Source of the DNA: Lachnospiraceae bacterium
GTDB lineage: Bacteria > Bacillota_A > Clostridia > Lachnospirales > Lachnospiraceae
DNA length: 34,163 nt
Assembly (NCBI GenBank): GCA_017621115.1
Contig: JAGATU010000112.1
Location: forward strand, 1 to 34,163
Direction of reading: 5' to 3'
Notes under the pieces: generated by a model
Databases searched by the model: none
The model's input: only the letters and a program-made list of their open reading frames with translations
Told to the model about the DNA's origin: nothing
Made by a program: the position numbers and the translations under genes
Shown: positions 32,633 to 34,163 of the stretch, in pieces
How positions within the stretch are numbered: position 1 is the first letter of the stretch
Layout of the letters: each line of letters begins with the position of its first letter

Positions 32633-33326
32633 GTTACAGATATTGGTGGTTGAGGATGATGTTCCGGTCCGGAATCTTATTACAACTACATTAAAAGCCC
32701 ATAATTATAAATATATCGCGGCCCAAAACGGAAATGAAGCTATCTGTCAGGCATCCACGTATAATCCGGATATTGTTCTTTTGGATTTGGGACTTCCGGA
32801 TATGGATGGTGTGGAGGTAATCCGAAAGATACGCACTTGGTCCAATATGCCGATTATCGTGATTAGTGCCAGAAGTGAGGATTCGGATAAGATAGAGGCT
32901 TTGGACGAGGGGGCGGATGATTATCTGACAAAACCTTTTTCGGTGGAAGAATTGCTTGCCAGGATCCGGGTGACCGGAAGAAGGTTGGCTATGATGCAAA
33001 CGGGACCGGAAGACGGAGGGTCTGTTTTTACAAACGGAAACCTTAGGATAGATTATGCGGCGGGATGTGCTTTTATAAAGGACGAAGAATTGCATCTGAC
33101 ACCAATTGAATATAAACTATTGTGCCTTATGTCCCACAATGTGGGGAAAGTACTTACCCATACATATATTACCGAAAAAGTATGGGGGAGCAGTTGGGAC
33201 AATGATATAGCTTCCCTACGCGTTTTTATGGCGACGCTCCGTAAGAAAGTGGAAAATTCTGCGGATACAACGCAATATATCCAGACACATATCGGAGTCG
33301 GCTACCGGATGATAAGAGTAGAATAA
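32625..33326 (+). CDS. KdpE-like response regulator, OmpR/PhoB family
   Basis: DNA-binding partner of the kinase. The 233 residues hold a receiver domain (1-118) with the acidic pocket Glu10-Asp12 (VVEDDVPV), the phospho-acceptor Asp54 (VLLDLGLPDMDG) and Lys near 104 (LTKPFS), then a winged-helix domain (about 135-230) ending YIQTHIGVGYRMIRVE, the KdpE/PhoB ending. It overlaps the kinase gene by 8 bases, so the two are coupled. No kdpFABC genes follow, so the likely targets are the ktrB-ktrA promoter upstream, where an 11-bp-spaced repeat lies, or distant genes. Confidence 0.93.
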   Translation: MNKLQILVVEDDVPVRNLITTTLKAHNYKYIAAQNGNEAICQASTYNPDIVLLDLGLPDMDGVEVIRKIRTWSNMPIIVISARSEDSDKIEALDEGADDYLTKPFSVEELLARIRVTGRRLAMMQTGPEDGGSVFTNGNLRIDYAAGCAFIKDEELHLTPIEYKLLCLMSHNVGKVLTHTYITEKVWGSSWDNDIASLRVFMATLRKKVENSADTTQYIQTHIGVGYRMIRVE

Positions 33327-33360
33327 TACAGGAATAAGGAATTATTAAGTCGCGGGCATA

Positions 33361-33389
33361 TTGAAAAAAATGCAGATTTATGATACACT
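33361..33389 (+). promoter_or_regulatory. Extended -10 promoter before a broken reading frame
   Basis: TTGAAA at 33361-33366 and TACACT at 33384-33389 with a 17-base spacer and a TGA extension before the -10. The transcript would start near 33396 and lead into AAAGGAG and an ATG at 33429. It appears intact although the gene it served is not. Confidence 0.75.
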
Positions 33390-33428
33390 TGCCAAGTTGT
33401 GAAGAGTTTTTAACAAAGGAGACAGAAA

Positions 33429-33504
33429 ATGAAACTCGGTATCGTTATAAATTGACGATTCTGATGTAAGTTTCTATATCTTAATAAAGTCCGATAAAGC
33501 TTGA
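33429..33504 (+). pseudogene. Truncated, frameshifted gene start (MKLGIVIN, then DDSDVSFYILIKSDKA in the next frame)
   Basis: An ideal AAAGGAG and ATG lead into MKLGIVIN and an immediate TGA at 33453-33455. Shifting by one base from 33454 gives DDSDVSFYILIKSDKA before another stop. The joined reading resembles the first strand of a small flavodoxin- or DsrE-like fold (xKLGIVIN then an acidic turn), so a one-base change probably ended a real gene. The rest of the family is missing, so the identity is a guess. A functional 8-residue peptide cannot be excluded. Confidence 0.4.
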
Positions 33505-33520
33505 TGTTTCAAGGGGTTGA

Positions 33521-33667
33521 GTGATTTTTGAAAACGATAAAAGTCGATATATCTTTATGTATTTGCTACGGAAATTGGTACGTAATTGGTACGTAGATAT
33601 TCTGTGGGATGAGTTGAAAAATGAAATTACATACGATATCAAAATATTAATGCCCAGACAACTGTAA
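33521..33667 (+). pseudogene. Short orphan reading frame, probably a gene remnant
   Basis: GTG 33521 opens a 48-residue frame, IFENDKSRYIFMYLLRKLV then RNWYVDILWDELKNEI and ending LMPRQL. Composition looks protein-like, but there is no good ribosome binding site and a stop lies directly upstream in the same frame. The tandem 11-bp repeat lies inside it and encodes LVRNWYV. I do not recognise the family. The 495 bases from 33327 to 33821 hold only this, the truncated gene start, a hairpin and a promoter. Confidence 0.3.
33574..33595. repeat. Tandem 11-bp direct repeat (ATTGGTACGTA twice)
   Basis: ATTGGTACGTA at 33574-33584 is repeated immediately and perfectly at 33585-33595. It sits in a stretch of broken frames. 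The unit contains the near-palindrome GGTAC. It may be a slippage product or a protein binding site. Confidence 0.8.
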
Positions 33668-33700
33668 ATAGCACTGTCCGAAATATGCGGATGGTGCTAT
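33668..33700 (+). terminator. Hairpin after the orphan frame, weak terminator
   Basis: Thirteen pairs (33668-33680 with 33688-33700, two of them G-T) around a 7-base loop, starting one base after the stop of the orphan frame. The following ATTTATATT is only loosely T-rich, so termination is uncertain. Confidence 0.5.
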
Positions 33701-33759
33701 ATTTATATTAGGAGCTAGAAGATGACAGTTATAGTTAGGATGAAAGCAAGAGGTATAAT

Positions 33760-33846
33760 ATGTCGTTGTTTGAACAAGAAATATTAGTAAATGATATAGG
33801 AATTTATATGATTATTCCATTATGGATGAAAATTTTCGTGAGATAG
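33760..33846 (+). pseudogene. Frameshifted N-terminus of the right-edge gene
   Basis: AAGAGG and ATG 33760 start MSLFEQEILVND, after which the frame continues only to a TAG at 33844. At about 33793-33800 a one-base change would join it to the frame that reads YRNLYDYSIMDENFREIDGG and stays open to the window edge. The joined protein looks natural, so this is probably a frameshift mutation or sequencing error, or else a second, short peptide. Confidence 0.45.
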
Positions 33847-34163
33847 ATGGCGGTGTATATGATAATCCGAATGTGGATATCAGATATGCATTGCTTGATA
33901 TTGTGGATGATTTAGTGAGTCATCCGGATACGAATGGAGCAAAGGGAAATATCTCTTTGGATGCCAAGTGGGAGCAACTTGATTTTGATGAAGTGTCTGA
34001 GCAAATGGATATTGCGAACCTACCCGGACCGGAAGTGTTTATGAGCCGAGTAGTGATGGAATTCAAAGCAAAAACAGAAGAGTGTTTTCGTAAAATTGGT
34101 AACATGAGTGCTACTGATATTGAAGAGCGTGTGGCAGAATATGTGAGTGCCAAGCTTTATGAA
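33822..34163 (+). CDS. Unrecognised protein, partial at the right edge
   Basis: A frame open for 114 codons from ATG 33822 to the window end without a stop: MDENFREIDGGVYDNPNVDI, then LLDIVDDLVSHPDTNG, then FMSRVVMEFKAKTEECFRKI and ATDIEERVAEYVSAKLYE. It is acidic and likely soluble. No ribosome binding site is seen before this ATG, and the natural start is probably 33760, in another frame (see that entry). The last 30 residues recall a segment found before nucleotidyltransferase-like domains in large proteins of Clostridial mobile elements; this is from memory and weak. Base use and loss of dense gene packing set this area apart from the housekeeping run, which fits accessory DNA. Confidence 0.55.
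   Translation, partial: MDENFREIDGGVYDNPNVDIRYALLDIVDDLVSHPDTNGAKGNISLDAKWEQLDFDEVSEQMDIANLPGPEVFMSRVVMEFKAKTEECFRKIGNMSATDIEERVAEYVSAKLYE

Noticed and set aside
1..34163. CRISPR array, tRNA, rRNA or insertion sequence
   Set aside because: No repeated spacer pattern, cloverleaf with CCA end, rRNA-like block or transposase frame was seen by eye; a tRNA or Rfam scan would settle this.

Overview
The window looks like a chromosomal segment of a Gram-positive, low-GC Clostridia member, most likely Lachnospiraceae. The reasons are the SCIFF precursor/maturase pair beside a fused SecDF, a MurE with the meso-diaminopimelate motif DNPR, YugP, a PrkC kinase with PASTA domains, and strong AAGGAGG-type ribosome binding sites with frequent GTG/TTG starts. 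No rRNA, tRNA, CRISPR array or insertion sequence was seen. This placement is inferred from gene families, not from a database match.

Layout. 1-723: the tail of a YitT-like membrane protein and a Sfp-type phosphopantetheinyl transferase, closed by a two-way terminator. 792-1765 (minus): a cell-wall amidase and a small TIGR04086-type membrane protein. 1842-7136: a CNNM/CorC-type transporter, then the SCIFF RiPP precursor scfA (too small for ordinary gene calling), its radical SAM maturase scfB and fused secDF, with a promoter inside the end of the transporter gene and a 14-bp hairpin between scfA and scfB. 7156-9096: recJ, followed by a candidate small RNA with a C-rich single-stranded linker. 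9195-12983: a three-gene operon of an Old-Yellow-Enzyme-type enoate reductase and both subunits of aconitase X; this dehydratase plus reductase pairing is the most interesting metabolic feature. 13033-14318: an ECF transporter S component whose promoter lies inside the preceding terminator, and an unrecognised membrane protein. 14333-15381: a Fic protein with an N-terminal helix-turn-helix, preceded by a perfect 14-bp palindrome. 15394-16155: a D-lyxose isomerase-like cupin.

16234-28273 is a dense housekeeping run on the plus strand: murE, priA, def, fmt, yugP, rsmB, rlmN, PP2C phosphatase, prkC, rsgA. It joins cell-wall synthesis, replication restart, translation start and maturation, rRNA modification and phospho-signalling. 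28285-33326 is a potassium module: ktrB, ktrA, a KdpD-like kinase with an unusual N-terminus (membrane helix, acidic linker and Usp domain instead of the Walker-type KdpD domain) and a KdpE-like regulator, with no kdpFABC in view. An 11-bp-spaced direct repeat upstream of ktrB is a candidate binding site for the regulator.

33327-34163 is different: a good promoter feeding a truncated peptide, small broken reading frames, an 11-bp tandem repeat, and a frameshifted gene running off the right edge. It looks like decayed or accessory DNA, possibly the edge of a mobile or strain-specific region.
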